Source: Clavelina lepadiformis
Taxonomy: Eukaryota > Chordata > Ascidiacea > Aplousobranchia > Clavelinidae
Direction of reading: 5' to 3'
Length of the DNA: 64,000 nucleotides
NCBI RefSeq assembly: GCF_947623445.1
Contig: NC_135240.1
Location: 4,278,001-4,342,000, forward strand
The position numbers were made by a program, and so were the translations under genes. The notes under the pieces are model-generated. The model had not been told where the DNA came from and searched no databases. It saw only the letters and a list, made by a program, of their open reading frames with translations. Shown one piece after another: positions 26,974 to 40,520 of the stretch; position 1 is the stretch's first letter; the number at the start of each line of letters is the position of its first letter.

Positions 26974-29265
26974 CAATGATCCATTACGTCATTGGAGGAG
27001 TTTTGAAGGAAGTTTTGTGTCGACGTCTGCAGAATACAAAGAATTATGAAGAAGAAATTAGAAGTTGCTGAAAGTGCTGGTACGATGGAAACTAACCTCT
27101 AACGTTTCCAAGACATGTTGGCAAATTTCGTCCAAATCTTTCAAACCTTTCCTCAAGACTTCACTTGCGGACGGCCCTGCTCATCACACAAAACAAGAAC
27201 TTAGACTGGCAACCTCAGACTATGGAATACTTTGCATCTGATATAACTTTTGCTTGTGGTGTAGTTTGGAAAAATTTAACTTCCCAAACATATGACGCTT
27301 AAAGCAAAGGTTCATCTATTTTGTTCGTTTCACTCATTTTCAACACAGAGTGGATCAATTAGTTGCAAAGAAAATAATGGCTTTTGTAAGCATGCCATGT
27401 TTACTGCATATACAGTTTAGGTCTTGATGACCCATCTTAGTCCAAAGAAATAACATCCTGGGGAGGCATAAACTTTTGCAAGCAACAATGTGCTAACCTC
27501 TTGTCTGAATCCTCAAGTTGATCTTTTTCTCGGCTGGATGGGGGATGGAGTAGCCACAGAACTCTACATCAGGACTAAAAACATATTCACCTCATTAACA
27601 ATTGAAGTTATGAGGTAACAAAAATCCTCACTTTTTCCCGATGACGTATCGAAGTGCGTTGCCGAGTGTGTGATCTTCGTCGTGCATTATGAATGTGCAG
27701 CATCTGTCCGTGTGGTCATCCTTCACCTGCGTCGAACGAACAATTTTCGTGCTTTATCAACTTCTGCTTTACAAGGCTTAACATGACGCCAGGTGGTGCT
27801 AGCGGGTGACCATAAAAATTATATCACTATTTGCAAAGTGCAGCAGCACACGATAAAAATAATTTAACTTGTCCAATGTGCTCAAATACATCGCCAATAA
27901 TTACCCCACTGAGTCTATGCTATAAGCTGCAGCCACTGACATTCACTGGCAAAGAAATTTGAAAAAATATAAAAAGCTCAAAGCAGGGTCCTTGGTGGGC
28001 GACCACTCAGTAGGTTACCTGTGACATCATAACTTCAGAGTTTAAGTGGTGGCAAACATTTGGCAAGTCTCAATTCTAATACATCACGGACAAATTGGTG
28101 AGATAACGCTTGCTGATGAAGTCACAATGAGCAATTAGCCAAAGACCAATCAATGTGTTGGATGGGGTGCAACAACTTTATGATTCGAAACATTTTGCAA
28201 AGTTTTCTTGGAACTTGTTCCCTGATATGATTACGTCCTCGCTTTGTGCTTTATACAAAGCATTGTGACTTCACTAGGTACCAAAAATTTGAAGTCGTAT
28301 TTTAAAATTATATAATACTTGAATAAATCACCGATTAGAGGATAAGTTACTAAATTTAGACTGTCAGGCAGCAATTTGTACAAAGTTAAATGCACAAGGA
28401 ATTAATCTCGGACGTCCGGCTGCCACCAAATATGGACCAGAGCTTATCATCACCCCACGACTAATTTTTAAAATATTTTGTACAAATCCATATCAGTGGC
28501 TTAATTTGTTGAAAAACTAAACTGATACTCAACATGTCACCAACAACAACCTGTCAGTTACCGAGCTGCGAACAATAGCAGGGTGCTGTTAGAAAATGGC
28601 TGACTGCTAATCAACAAGAGTTCCGCTCTTTTGGTGAAAACCCTGCCCCCAAATTTCAATAAGGGTCGATGAAAATTTTTTTGGGCCCACAGGATTTTTC
28701 GATTAGATGTTAGGTAATACTGTGTTACAAGTGTTGGCTTGGATATACTGTGCTGAAGAAAGATCGCATAGCTGCAAACTTGGCTGGCCGTTGCACACCT
28801 GCACACATGAGTTGGCGTGTCTGCACACGTGAGATTTCGGCGAATCATGCCATGAAGTATAGACTGGGTTGTACACTTCAACAATTAACCCCGAACAATG
28901 TCTGTATCATGCTCTTCTACACCAGACTAGACCTCGGACTGCAGAGTGTGGCCGTTTTCAGCAAGATCTTGCGTGCGCTAAACAACCAATCATGACATTG
29001 GGGGGTTTTCATACATTAAGTGCAAAAATACTCACATTAAAGTGCGCCGTTAATGCTAATGGAAAACAATATTGGGCGTGCTAGTATTGCAAAACTATGC
29101 ACTCTGTACTTGGTCTAGACCTGATTTTGTGAATTAAGATGCCAGTTTCATAGTTTGCGATCCACTGCACAAGGAAATCTTCAATTTAAACTTAAAATGC
29201 AATATTAAGTGACAACAGACCTGTTCCACTTCCAGCTTGCGAACAGCTTTCGTTAATTCTTCCAT
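26973..29265 (-). CDS. POLR1D: RNA polymerase I/III subunit RPAC2 (AC19)
   Basis: Shared subunit of RNA polymerases I and III, partner of RPAC1, and a relative of bacterial alpha. Exons: 29221-29265, 27632-27726, 27498-27574, 27097-27176 and 26973-27026, all phase-consistent, about 118 residues. Diagnostic segment: [20 protein letters not shown], then [20 protein letters not shown] and LRIQTRG, closely following human RPAC2 isoform 1. The C-terminal helix contains [13 protein letters not shown]. The first exon ([15 protein letters not shown]) is short, and its donor is the less usual GTCTGT, so the start is a little less sure. Intron 1 is about 1.5 kb, long for this gene. The protein lacks the alternative C-terminal half used by human isoform 2; a matching protein is coded at 50578-52200. 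Confidence 0.93.
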
Positions 29266-29763
29266 TTCTTTGACCACAACCACCAAACAACGCAATGCTG
29301 CACGCCTGCACGTAACCAACTTCAGCAAACAGGACAATCTGGCGCACAAAAAACCACCGCGTGAAACAATAACCAGCGACTTTTTCCAGGTGTAAAGTTC
29401 TTGCTTGATAATTTCAATGTATCTGTTTGAGTGTGATGATATAACTCTATTGTTTCCTTATCGCGGCAAAACTTAAATATGATAACTGACCAAATTCCAC
29501 TATTACGGTATTCTGGGTCAAATATAGTGTCTAATTTATGAAAATGACTTACGTCAAAGTCTAAAATTCTGTGATTTAATAATAGGCCTATATGCAGATG
29601 ACACAAATCTTTTTGTATTATGTAAAAACTTGAATGACATAATAGCTTATAATGGACTGGTTTGCGGGTTACGATTGTCAAGATAGTCCAACCATTACAA
29701 TGGTTATAACCAGGGCAAGTAATGAACTGGCCATTTAATGAGTCTCAAATTCTCCAGTAGTAA

Positions 29764-31350
29764 CCCTAGAACTACCAGAGGGGTCAATTGACCCTCTGCA
29801 ATTTTATTTTTTAATTTTACAAGAAGTGTTTTTTGCTAGGAACCTCAAACTTTTTTACTTTTATTCTTTCTGGGTATTTGACACATCATCAACACGACAA
29901 ACAAAATTTTTTTCAAAACAAGTGTTTCAGAATGGAAAACGGTGAATTACCACAGGAGTCAATTGACCCTAAGCCGAGAATATTGATTTATTCAGTGGCA
30001 TTTCGAAAAAAAATTTACACACAGGTGCACTACACGTTCCACAAACAAACTTTGAACAGTTACAACATTGTACCCTTGTTTTGTTTGACTGGCATATTTT
30101 ACATTTCGTTCTTTTATTAAGTGGTAATTCTTCATCAGCACGTTCTCTTGCATTTCAGATGAAAAACTTGGGGGACTCTACGTCTTCTGTTTTTCTCCGC
30201 TAAACACAGTTTTTCAGTCAGTTCAATAATAAACTCTTTTTAATTGTTATTTGCACATCTTTGCATATGACGTATGCATCCAGTGCCACAATGTCCAACA
30301 AGTTGAAAAATGCAGCAAGTGGACATCTTCGTTATGCTGCCTTAGTAGAGTAACTAAGCTGCCTTAGGAGCGTTGTAGTCTAGAATAGCCCTTGGTTTCT
30401 TGGCATTATCATCTAACTCCATAACATTGTGAAGTGAAGAAAGTAGATACACTACTTCGTTTTATAACTGAGAAGCATATTATTTTCTGGTGGTTGTGTG
30501 AAAACAAATTTTGAAGTGTACAGTGGCGTATTTTTCCAAGCTGAAAATCAGAAAGAAATTCTCTGCGATGGGATCTGATAGTACCAACTATTGTAGTGTT
30601 CCTCTCAAGTAACTTCCTGTCAAGTGCCAATGACGTAAGATCTACCTAGATCCTAGATCTTACTTAGATCTGCAAGGGAAAAGTTGCTCATCAACTGTAA
30701 CATGAGAATGACGAAAATAAAACTTTTGGCAGTTTTCCATCACTGCATTGCGCAAATCTCGAATTGCCATAAACTTGTCAGATTGTCAGCGACGCTGCCT
30801 TGAAGTTTTCTCATCAAAACGTATGTAATGAATAATTGATTTAAATTTGTTCCTAGCCATAGTTTCCGAAAAATAGATCGAACATATTCTAAATCCCAGA
30901 AATTTGTTAGTGGTTCATCCCTTCCTTTCAAAACTCCTTGAAGAAGACACAGGCCAAAAAACGCTTCCAACTCTTTATTTCTGAGGGAGAAATTGCTATC
31001 CCCTTGTCGCCGAGCTTCGGCTATTGTGAATTTCATAATGTGATCAATGTTTCTATGACCTCACAACTCTTGAAACACGTCTTTTGCATTGTCTACCCGT
31101 GCAAGAACAAACTATTTAGTACCTGGCCTTGTTTGAATTATATTTCGTTTACTTGTACGTCCATTTTGAGGTGGAAACTCAGGTGCCCAAATTGTACCGT
31201 CTCTACTGACCACCTGCTCTCTATTTGGGAAAGTAGGGACAGCATTTTCCGAACTACTTTCTTCTTGCACAACATCCTGCTCTGTGTCAAACTCGTTGTC
31301 AAACAAATCTCACGTATGCTTGGTTCTATCACAGCCAGATTCATCTACTG
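29764..31350 (-). mobile_element. Decayed piggyBac element
   Basis: Left end CCCTAGAACTACCAGAGGGG followed by TCAATTGACCC is a piggyBac-type terminus; the adjoining GTAA is one change from the TTAA target. The minus strand keeps transposase pieces: an N-terminal part near 31112-31344 (DGTIWAPEFPPQNGR, ARN-like RNIIQTRPG), a central part at 30740-31036 (ELEAFFGLCLLQGVLKGRD) and a Cys-rich C terminus near 30000-30120 (TKCKICQSNKT, CCNCSKFVCGTC). The frame changes repeatedly with several stops, so it is dead. The right terminus was not found. Confidence 0.75.
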
Positions 31351-32729
31351 ATGTAGAAATAGTAGATCAATTCCAATGATATTGAAACGTCAGCGTCAAC
31401 TTCCAGTTGATATCTGGATACGTGTTATGATAAGATTCCTGACAGATCTCGGTAGCACTCTGATACTCTTCTTTCAATGGTTTTATTGATAAGTATTGCT
31501 CTGATAACTATAGACTTGATTACATTGCAAATAAGTAGACTGTTGGTGGATGAACACAGAAATTTATTGTAGAAGAATCTGAATTAAAAAATCGGCGACA
31601 CTGGGATTCTTCATCTGTGACTCACAATTAATGCGCTCGAGCAATCGCCCTCACAGATCAGTGTCATCTCGCCCTAATTCTTCTCCGCATAATCGTTCTT
31701 AATATTTCGTTTATTAATATTATTTAGTTTAAATAAATATCGTAACAGATGAGACTTTCGTCATTAGCAGGAGACAATAAGAAAAGATTTTTCTGAATAA
31801 TAAAACTTGAAAACCACTAAATTGACCAATTGGTCAGTTGCCAGTGGTTCAATAATATTGTGACCGGCAAATATAAATGACCTGTTGATTCTTATGTGAT
31901 AAACGTTGAAACGACGTTGCTTGGTGTTGTTCCAGTTGGACCTTTTCACAACCAGAAGTGTCAATTATTAGACAAGACTACGCTTAGTCACTGATAAGTG
32001 TTCATGCGATAAATTGATGTTCGCTACGTAGAGAATTGCAGCTTCTATTTTCGAGCACCGATTGGCTTTGACAACGATTCGAGTCTGGTTCACTTCAGAG
32101 TAGATGACTGACAGAGCTTCGATCGAACTCAGACATATCAGTAATAATGTCTATTATTGAACAAGAACTAATATCTTAGTTCTTCCCACTTTCGCAGTTA
32201 AAAGGCGATTGGATCGAAGTCGAAAGCAAACAACATGATATGGACGGATATATAGGACATAGAAATACACCCAAAATAACAGCAGACAATAAAAGTAAAT
32301 TAATATAATTGGTACAAGTTCATTGGGAAAGATTACTCAAAAATAAGCCGTGGAAACTTTAGGACTACGGCAGCCTACCAGGTCTATTCAAGTATCACAA
32401 TCTTGCCACAACCTCAATATATGGCGACTTCGATACGGTGACATTGTGACTAATACATAAGATTGCAAATGTAGTGAAGTTCTGAAGGAAGCCATAGAAA
32501 TCACCTGTTCGCAAAACTTAAATCGGGAAACCTTTAATGCCGGCATAAAACGCACAAAGCACAATTTACAAGCAAAACTACAAATGTGACGTAATGTTAA
32601 ATATAGAATAGCCAAACGACGTAACGGAGTAGATTGTAAGCTTTGCACATTACGTATAATTCACTATTCTGTTACTTTGAGTATGACGTCAAACACACGA
32701 TGAAAGCAAAGTGTTCGTGGAATGAGCGG
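31351..32729. repeat. Repeat-bearing intergenic DNA, copy 1 of a dispersed repeat
   Basis: Parts of about 31970-32700 resemble 35180-36130. Shared strings include CTACGTAGAG, TACACCCAAA, TTAAATCGGGAAAC and GTGACGTAATG, in the same order and orientation. Edges and class are unknown. No gene is seen. Confidence 0.45.
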
Positions 32730-34319
32730 TCAGGACATGTGTGTCTTCTTCGAATACAGGCCTCCGCTCAGTTTGGCAAGGTAGTTTAGAATAATTTGAG
32801 TTTTCATCAAATTGACTGTGACGTCATAATGAACACCGTCATAGCTGTGAACCTTTTCTCCCAAATCTTGAAAATCTAGAACGTTGATGTTGTTCCTATC
32901 AAAATAACTCCGCATCGATGATTCAAACAAAAGTAGCGATCTATGCTGTAATCGAAGGTGACCGACCGGTTTAAGGAGACCGTTCCTCATGGGGAGAGAG
33001 AAAACAATCTCCGGCCATCTTTTCACCTTTGGCCTCTGACCTCGATAAAATCGTCGGATGAGTTCAACCGCGGGGTCAAGGTAGTGACGTAGGAGGCGGC
33101 TTGCGTTGAAGGAGTTGTGGAAGCCGACACTGAGAACAATGAGGGCGCCTGAACGACCCAGCGTGCTGCGGACGAGTTGGTGGAAGCCGCTTGAGTGTCT
33201 CGCGCTGTAAAACGGCTTCACTGCAGCCCTGAATGTGACGTTCCTATTACGACACAGTCGATTTCTATGACGCATTTCATCGAAATTTTCTACAAGTTGT
33301 CTGCACAAGGAAAGTTCTGTTATTACGTCATTGTTTAGCTTCATGACATCAATTTTCCATTGAACTTAACAAACGGTAACGATCAGGTTGCCATGGTAGT
33401 TATGACGTCACTCAACTGCAAGTCTTCCAGTTTGTGAAAGCGGAATTAGAACACAACGTCATTTCCTCTTGCGTCATATTCTTGCGCCAGGCACCGATAA
33501 TGGAAAGGTCAGTCAAGGTCATGAGCAAGGCCAAGTACATGTCACGGGTGAATGAATCTCCTACGTAATAAATATCATTGTAAGGAGACCCTTCTATGAT
33601 GTCGCAGGCTTCGTCGCTATTGTATCTGTGATAAACACATCTGCAATCACGTGGTGTCCACTCCAGAAGCGCCGCGTAATCGAATGTTCTGGAATCGACG
33701 CAACTGGAAAGAGAAATGTTCGAGACTATAATCCCCAATTACCAAGCCAACCAATCAGAGGGCAGCAACTCACTTCCGGCACTTACAGGTTCTGTCGCTA
33801 GGTGGAGTACACCGCCCCCACCACATATTGCTGCAGCAGGGCCGGTCTCCCCGTCGATCGCACCATTGCCCCACCTTGAGACTGGATGGGGTTTGTCTTT
33901 GATATCTGAATGCATACATTACGATGTCATACAAAGGTGGGATAGAAAACTATACCATGTTATTTGTACTTTGATCTCATGCGGTTTATTACTTACCTGT
34001 AGTACCCACACTGGAACTTGCTGGACATACTATTACGGGGGAATCCCCTCATGACCCAGAATTCTTCCCGCTCTATGTTCAACTTCCTCCGTGCATGATC
34101 CACCCGTCTCTTGTATTCATCCGCTGACGCCTTCGAAGGAAAAATCGGTTGCCTTGACAACCAAACCCCTGACGTAAGATTACTCAAAATATTGTCACAT
34201 TCTGGAATTTGAACTTGAACACCACCCGCGGTAAGAACCTTCTCATTTTGGGCATAACTTCCCATGTTTTGTGACGTAGCAACCAAAAATAATGACGCAA
34301 TAAATATATACTGAGACAT
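32730..34319 (-). CDS. Secreted PC-esterase / SGNH-hydrolase-like protein
   Basis: Exons 33997-34319, 33774-33905, 33417-33703 and 32730-33316 agree in phase and give about 442 residues. The N terminus MSQYIFIASLFLVATSQ is a signal peptide. A Cys-rich segment follows (WCDRRGDRPCCSNMWWGRC, TCKCRNCVDSRTFDYAALLEW). The catalytic-type serine lies in NDIYYVGDSFTRDMYLAL, the GDS block. The C-terminal DGVHYDVTVNLM gives the Asp/His pair expected of block V. Together these suggest a PC-esterase-type acyl-ester hydrolase (NXPE/TBL-like superfamily) acting on glycans or other secreted substrates; the substrate is unknown. The third donor (GTTGAG) is non-consensus. ATG 34367 is an alternative upstream start, less likely because it would bury the signal peptide. 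Confidence 0.75.
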
Positions 34320-34367
34320 ACTAAAACACTCGTCCTTCACAATGCAAAGGTTGAACACACAACACAA

Positions 34368-36921
34368 CCGGCTGACTTCAGCTATTTAAAGGGCGGTATA
34401 AAGTGACGTCACAATGAGAAGATGACAGTGAGTCGCCTCGAGGCGGCCAAGTCGAAGAATTTCTTTCAACTAAAAAGGAGAGAAATCGCTCTTTCGTTGA
34501 ATTTCTCCGCTTTCTCACTAAAAGGCCATCTCGCTTTGCTTGTTTATGACATCACTAAAGCGTCAGCAGCAAGAAAGGAGACATCTTAATGCCCAAATAT
34601 GGCGTTGCGACCTAACCACGAGAAGAGGATGATCCGGTTAAAAATTAAAAACGTTTGAGAATAATTTCTCGTTCATTTGTCAAAATCTTATTTGTTATGA
34701 AAATAAAGTTTTCGGGTCAATGGAGCTTCCAACTTCCACCGCCTCATTCTTAATTCTTAGTTTTTGAAATAATCAGCGGTTCAGGAGAGTTGTTTCCCGT
34801 CCACATCTGCGTCCCCCCAGAAATAAGAGCGCCTGTTGAACTTTCATAGCACAATGAATGACGTTTAGCTACATAGACTATATAGTCTATATGTTGATGA
34901 GCTCTCCCTGACCCACGAGTGCGGCCAACTTGATACTATTTTATTGGCAAATAACATGCGCCGAAGCACAGGCGTAACCTGAAGTGGAACGACGTCGCAA
35001 AAGAGCGTCTGTGTTCTTCGTTGTCTAAAAGACGACTGACTCGGAATGCGAACGGGGGATAAAGAGAAAAAACACAATAATTCTTTGGGCAATTAAACAT
35101 GGTGTTCTGCCGCTATCTAGCGGAGAGGGTGGCGAACGTTACGCTTGTAACCGGACGATATCGTTCATCTGTTGAACCTCAAGTCACAATGACGAATCTT
35201 CTTCAATGATGATCTGGATTGATGATGAATTCGGATCTGACAAGCGATGACGCAAGAGGTTGCACCCGCGTGTGGTTGCTACGTAGAGTATCGCAACTTC
35301 TGTGTAACTTCTGCGATTAATTGTTTTCAACAATCAACGAGTAAAATCTGTTCTCATTACAGCGCCCAGAGGCAGTAACTGCATTACCTTCAGTTCCTCA
35401 GAAGTGGAATGAATACACCAGGAATTTGTACGAGTACACCCAAACAACAACATTAAATGGTCAATAACAATAACAGGTAAATTGATATATAGGCTACTGT
35501 TTGATACAGGTTGGCTGGGAATGAATATTCATAAGCAAAATATGGATAGTTCAGTGACTAACTCGTGAGATTGCAGATGAAGCGGTGATTTGAAGCTTAC
35601 CAATGCAATGCATCAACTGTATATACATGCAATGGTATAGTTAGTTAACTAAGGGTGGTAATGCAGGAACTCGGATCAAACTAAACTTGGATCAAAAATG
35701 ACGTAATCTGATCCGAGATATTCATCCGCCGTTCTAGAATGGAAGACAAGAAGAAGAGATCTCTCGATCGGATCAACATCCTTCGTATATCTGTTGTTAC
35801 TGCCATGCAGACAAAAGTCTCGAATTTTAAATTTATCGTCTATCTTGGATCAGCTGATCCCAGTTTCTGCCCTAACCGTTCTAATTCTTAATTAATTTGA
35901 TAATTATTGGTTGTTGATTAATTGCGGCGGATTAAACAGAAATAACCCGCGCGAAGAAATTAAATCGGGAAACGACAGAACTTGCAATTTACATAAAACG
36001 TCCTGCGCACAACTCATGCGCAGAAACATAAGCGTGACGTAATGGTAAATATGGAATCGCCAAATGACGTAACTGGTTGAACTTGACGTCAAAGACACGA
36101 ATTCATTATTATTATTATTTATTAGGAAATTATCGCATGAAATGTGAAATAACAAAAGCATTTATATACGTCATAAGAAGTATAAGAAACTGATTGTTGT
36201 TGTCATCTGCATTGATATGACGTCACTTCGTCTCGCCCTGGACGCGCTGCTTCGTGTTTATATAGCAGGTCACGTGCACAGATACTTTGTGTGACAATAA
36301 AGCATCGGATCGTCATAAAAAATGTAAATCTCCCAGCAAGTTAAGGTCTACCAGAAAGAGATTCTTAGAAGTAGGTTGTAGAGCAGGGATCGCGCTTTAC
36401 GTCGAGTTAAAATAATTTCTTCGATCTCATGCTTTATTACGTCACAAGTCAACGATAAGAAGAGGATAAATTATGAGCTCATAAATACATGTAGGTTGTC
36501 ATGTTAAGACGCGAAAGTGTTTGCTGAGATGTGTTTGTTCAGAGTCAAGGATTTCGATCTCACAGATTCTGTCATTCGTGTTGGCGCTTGCGATGGCAGA
36601 GGCAACGTCATAATAGTGGCTGTGATATCACAATGCTATCATTTGGTTAATTTAGAGTTGAGAGGAAGTTCTCGTGAAGGTTGAAGCCAGTACGAGGCAG
36701 CATTTGCTCACTTTCAATAAACTTCGCAGTGTTCTTTGAACTTTAAGTCTTTGTGACCGAACAATGGCTTATGTTTAAAAATGGGCTTGACGCTATCCCC
36801 ATTATGACGAAACACTCGAAGATCTCCTTTATAACTTACTCGCTATCTTTAAAGGCCAATCCTAGATTTATTGAGAAATTTTTTTTGGGAACGTTCAAAT
36901 GACATAAATGATTGTGACGTC
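34368..36921. repeat. Intergenic DNA with copy 2 of the dispersed repeat
   Basis: About 35180-36130 is related to 31970-32700. The rest shows no exon. TGACGTCA-type motifs resume in density after 36 kb. This is the space between two divergent genes, PC-esterase (-) and the acidic myristoylated protein (+), so it should hold both promoters. Confidence 0.4.
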
Positions 36922-38671
36922 ATGGGATGTTCATCGTCTGCGCAGAAAGATGTCGTCACAAAGGATACGAAGGGAGGTGAGTTGAAGCTATAATTATGAA
37001 ATTGTTATTTATGTCTACTATTGTTAGAGCACTGTGTCGTCATAATCATTCTTTAAGACGCTTAATCTCATAATTATGACGCAATAAACTTGGAGCACTT
37101 TAATTGAAGTTGATTTGAACTTTGAAATCTGTATCAAGATCTTCATCAGCAAACTGCAGCTCTTATTTGGTCACAATCTCACCATTATTTGTTCATCGGC
37201 GACGATACTTTGTTCAGTTGAAAGATGTTTCGTAGATTCTAGAATCGGCCGTCTTCGATTATATTAAGAATTTATTGCGGGTTAAATCGTCACAAATCAT
37301 CTCCTGTTACGTATTTTCTACATCCGCCGTTGTTATGGAAACAAAACACGTCATATAACTCTTGCGCGGGTTGTAGTGTGGAAACTTTAGACTTGAACTT
37401 TGCACAGACTTTTATTGGATCGGAATATTTGGATTTGCGTCACAATATCAGATAACCTGTGAACGTTTGTAACAAAAGAGTGAAGATAGTGAGGTAACAA
37501 TGCTTCTTTCGAAATTAGTTGGTCGAGATTTATGATTTAATTTATGGCGGTTTTCCGCGACCTACTGCCATTAATATTTAACTTGTGTGACGTAACAATT
37601 TGGCAAACAAAGAGCAATTTCATTCCAATTTTAACATATTTAGTCTGAGCCAATCGCCAGGAATGTTGTTGTTAAACCGCACATTAAGTTTTGCTTAAAA
37701 TGAAGTATCGTTGTGTAGTGTGACGCAATAATGACGTTTCCTGTTTCAACAAAGAGCAGAATTGTCAGAACTTTTCAGTTTAAACGTTCGCTCATTCGCT
37801 GTTAGCAGTCGATTATGAAAAACTAAATGCAGGGCAAAAATGAATTTTCACTGAAAACAGCGCGAAGGTTCACTTTTAATTCTGTCAGCGCGAGTTAATT
37901 GTGACGCAATTAATGGAAAAGAACGCGGTGAAAATCAAGTTAAAGCGAATGCGACGATTGTGGCCTTGAATTAAAATTAAGACGATAAATGGCAGGTGTC
38001 GAGGCTAAAATGACAGGTTGAATTTCCTGATTGCTTGGGGCGAGACAGAAAAGCGGAATAGCGTCGACCATCGATTTATTTAAAAATCGCTGAACATGTC
38101 AGAGACGAGGAGCGCTCAGAAAGTTTAAGTTTGCAGATTCCAGAACTAACTTATCTTTGTTTTGTTCTGTACAGGCTTGGCGCGTGTCCAAGACGCGAAA
38201 AGTAAAATTAATTCAAAAAGTGAGTTAAGAGGAGATAGTGACGTCATAATGGAAAATAAGGAAGAGTTCGAACGAAGTGATCCCGACGGCGCGACATCAA
38301 CGGAGCAGGGAGGGAGCGGAAATGAAGCAGAGTTAGAAGAGGAGGAGGACAAGGTGGAAATGTCTCTGAAGCCGATTGTGACGCAACAGAAGAACCACGC
38401 GACGCAGGCGACGCTCAACTTCGTGTATAAGAACAGTCTCGCCTCCTCGCCCGCCCATACGGGGGGGAATTTCGGGGGCTTGGCCACCGGGGGCTATGGT
38501 AGCCCTGCTCCGTCCCGATATGTTGGAGATAAAAGGAGACCGTCCGGGGTTCCGCCCCCGACCAGGGAGTTCCGTCCCGGAGACTTCATTTTTCAAAAAA
38601 ACTTAAACTCGAGGAATAGGTCAGGGAGTATGGCGGAGGCGGACGAAGATGAGGAAAATGAGGAATATTAA
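36922..38671 (+). CDS. Small acidic protein with N-myristoylation signal
   Basis: Two exons, 36922-36976 and 38175-38671, phase 1, about 183 residues. It starts MGCSSSAQKDVVTKDTKGG: Gly2 with Ser at position 6 is a myristoylation signal, and Cys3 a likely palmitoylation site, so membrane anchoring is expected. The middle is acidic (AELEEEEDKVEM). A Gly/Pro-rich part follows (GGNFGGLATGGYGSPAPS), then REFRPGDFIFQKNLNSRNR and an acidic end EDEENEEY. The MGCSSS start is shared with vertebrate ERICH5 and several other myristoylated proteins, but nothing else was recognised, so no function is claimed. Intron 1 is about 1.2 kb with many TGACGTCA-type motifs. The link between exons rests on phase, the donor GTGAGT and the acceptor CTGTACAG. 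Confidence 0.6.
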
Positions 38672-40520
38672 AGATCCGGCGAATACATTCAGCCTTCATT
38701 TGTACATAACATCGCGCTGGTCACGTGACTTATACCATTCCTCTACGTCATTGTTTCTCATTATTGTGATGTAATTAAAGACAAAACAAACGGAATTGAA
38801 TGTTTGTTTTTTCGCCATGATTACATGATTGATTTGATAGTGACGTCATATTATATGAAATGATTATGCAATAGACATTGTCTGATGACCTCATACAAAT
38901 CAAAAGTGTTTTCAATTTTTACGCAATAGTTGTTTTTAGATTGTCGTTTTGTGACGTTATGGTGTTTGTGTATTAATTGAGTGTAAGGTAAGTTTTATTG
39001 GCAAAATAGAGAAGGTTCATTTAGCTTGAAATAATGAACGCACAAGAGATGCAGCTAATTCTGCTCATCAGCGCATGAATAGAAAAAGTTCATTGTCTTT
39101 GTTTGTCTTCTCTTGGTCAGACAACCTTTTCACTTTTCCTCCTCCTACACTGCGAAGGTTTAAGCTGTAAACCACCAACCTGATTAAGTTTTCACTCGGT
39201 TCCCACCAGCCTGGTTGCTAAACTACAAAGCGCTCTATGGTTTCAATTTCAAAGCATCACACTAAGAAGTGTCATTTGAGACATCGCATACATGTGTGGA
39301 ATGGTTCCATGGTGTGGAAATTGTAAGTATCAATTCATTCAATTCCTCAATAAAAATGACTGAAGTCGAAGAGGTTTGCAGTTTCGTTGGGGTCATACGC
39401 GGTCATCGTTCACCCGAATGTCACAATTTTATGTTACCATGGCAACGGGCGTGAGGTTAAGTGCTGACCCTGGCGCAGAATATTGCTACAGACAGAAAGC
39501 ATGGATCATAGGTTTCAAGAAACGCATCCATGACATAGATTATATGTATGCATAATTCAGTTGTAGAGAGACACAGAAAACCATGTGGCATTAAAAGTAA
39601 AATAGAAAAGTACCGAAACATCGCAGCCAACACAACGAGTGAGAAAATAGACGTGTTTATTTATTAAATGAAATATCCACTGCGTGACATCTTCCGTTCA
39701 TAGCCTTGGATGGGAACACTGTTGAGAAAATAATTTGCTTGAACTTGCATTGTTGGACTTTATTTTGCTGTCACTTAGTGTTCATTACAACGTTTTGAAG
39801 TTAGCCACTAAGAGCGCCAAAGAAAGCAGCACGAAGCACACAAAGAGCTCGTTGAAAGCGTGTTGGTTGTGCGTTAATGGTTAACTCGCTTCGCTGTTCC
39901 GTATTTTATGATGTTTGCTTTGAAAGAGTGAAGGCTGACAGACGTTCTAGAATGGCGCAACTTCGTCAGTTGTCACGCTGTACTTCGATTAAACGACTCT
40001 TTAATTTCCAAGTTAGTTTCTAGTTTTGGACATGAAGCAGATTTCAAAGGTGAAGTCTTTACAAACAATTACTATTGTTTCAGGACACTTATAGTTCTAA
40101 AGTGCTTTGTGAAGGAAGAATTGCCTGAGGGAATAACGAATAAGCATTGTGAAGTTTTCTGTTTAACTGCAGAACATTTTGAGGTCAGCTAGTATTGATG
40201 ATTGAATTTAGGCTGTTACAGAAGTTGAGAAATTATTATAGCATCTGTCTCAGGGCTGGGCTTGCGTCACATTGTTTAAGTTGAAAACAGAGAGTTGTAG
40301 CGCACAAAGCGGCCATGATACTGGTATTTTGTAGATAGCCATAAGTAAGCTAATTGCTGGTTCTATATTTCTAACCACGGTAGAGGCGTAGGCTGGCTTC
40401 TCTTGACTCATAAAGGCTGTGCTTACTCGTGCGTGACACGTTATCTTCAATTTCAGATAAAGCACTTGATAATAGTTACTTGTGACGAAATAACTATCAG
40501 GTAATACTTGGACAGCCGCG
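38672..40520. other. Intergenic, no gene seen
   Basis: Between two co-directional genes. No exon or repeat edge supported. It presumably includes the M6 promoter. Confidence 0.4.
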
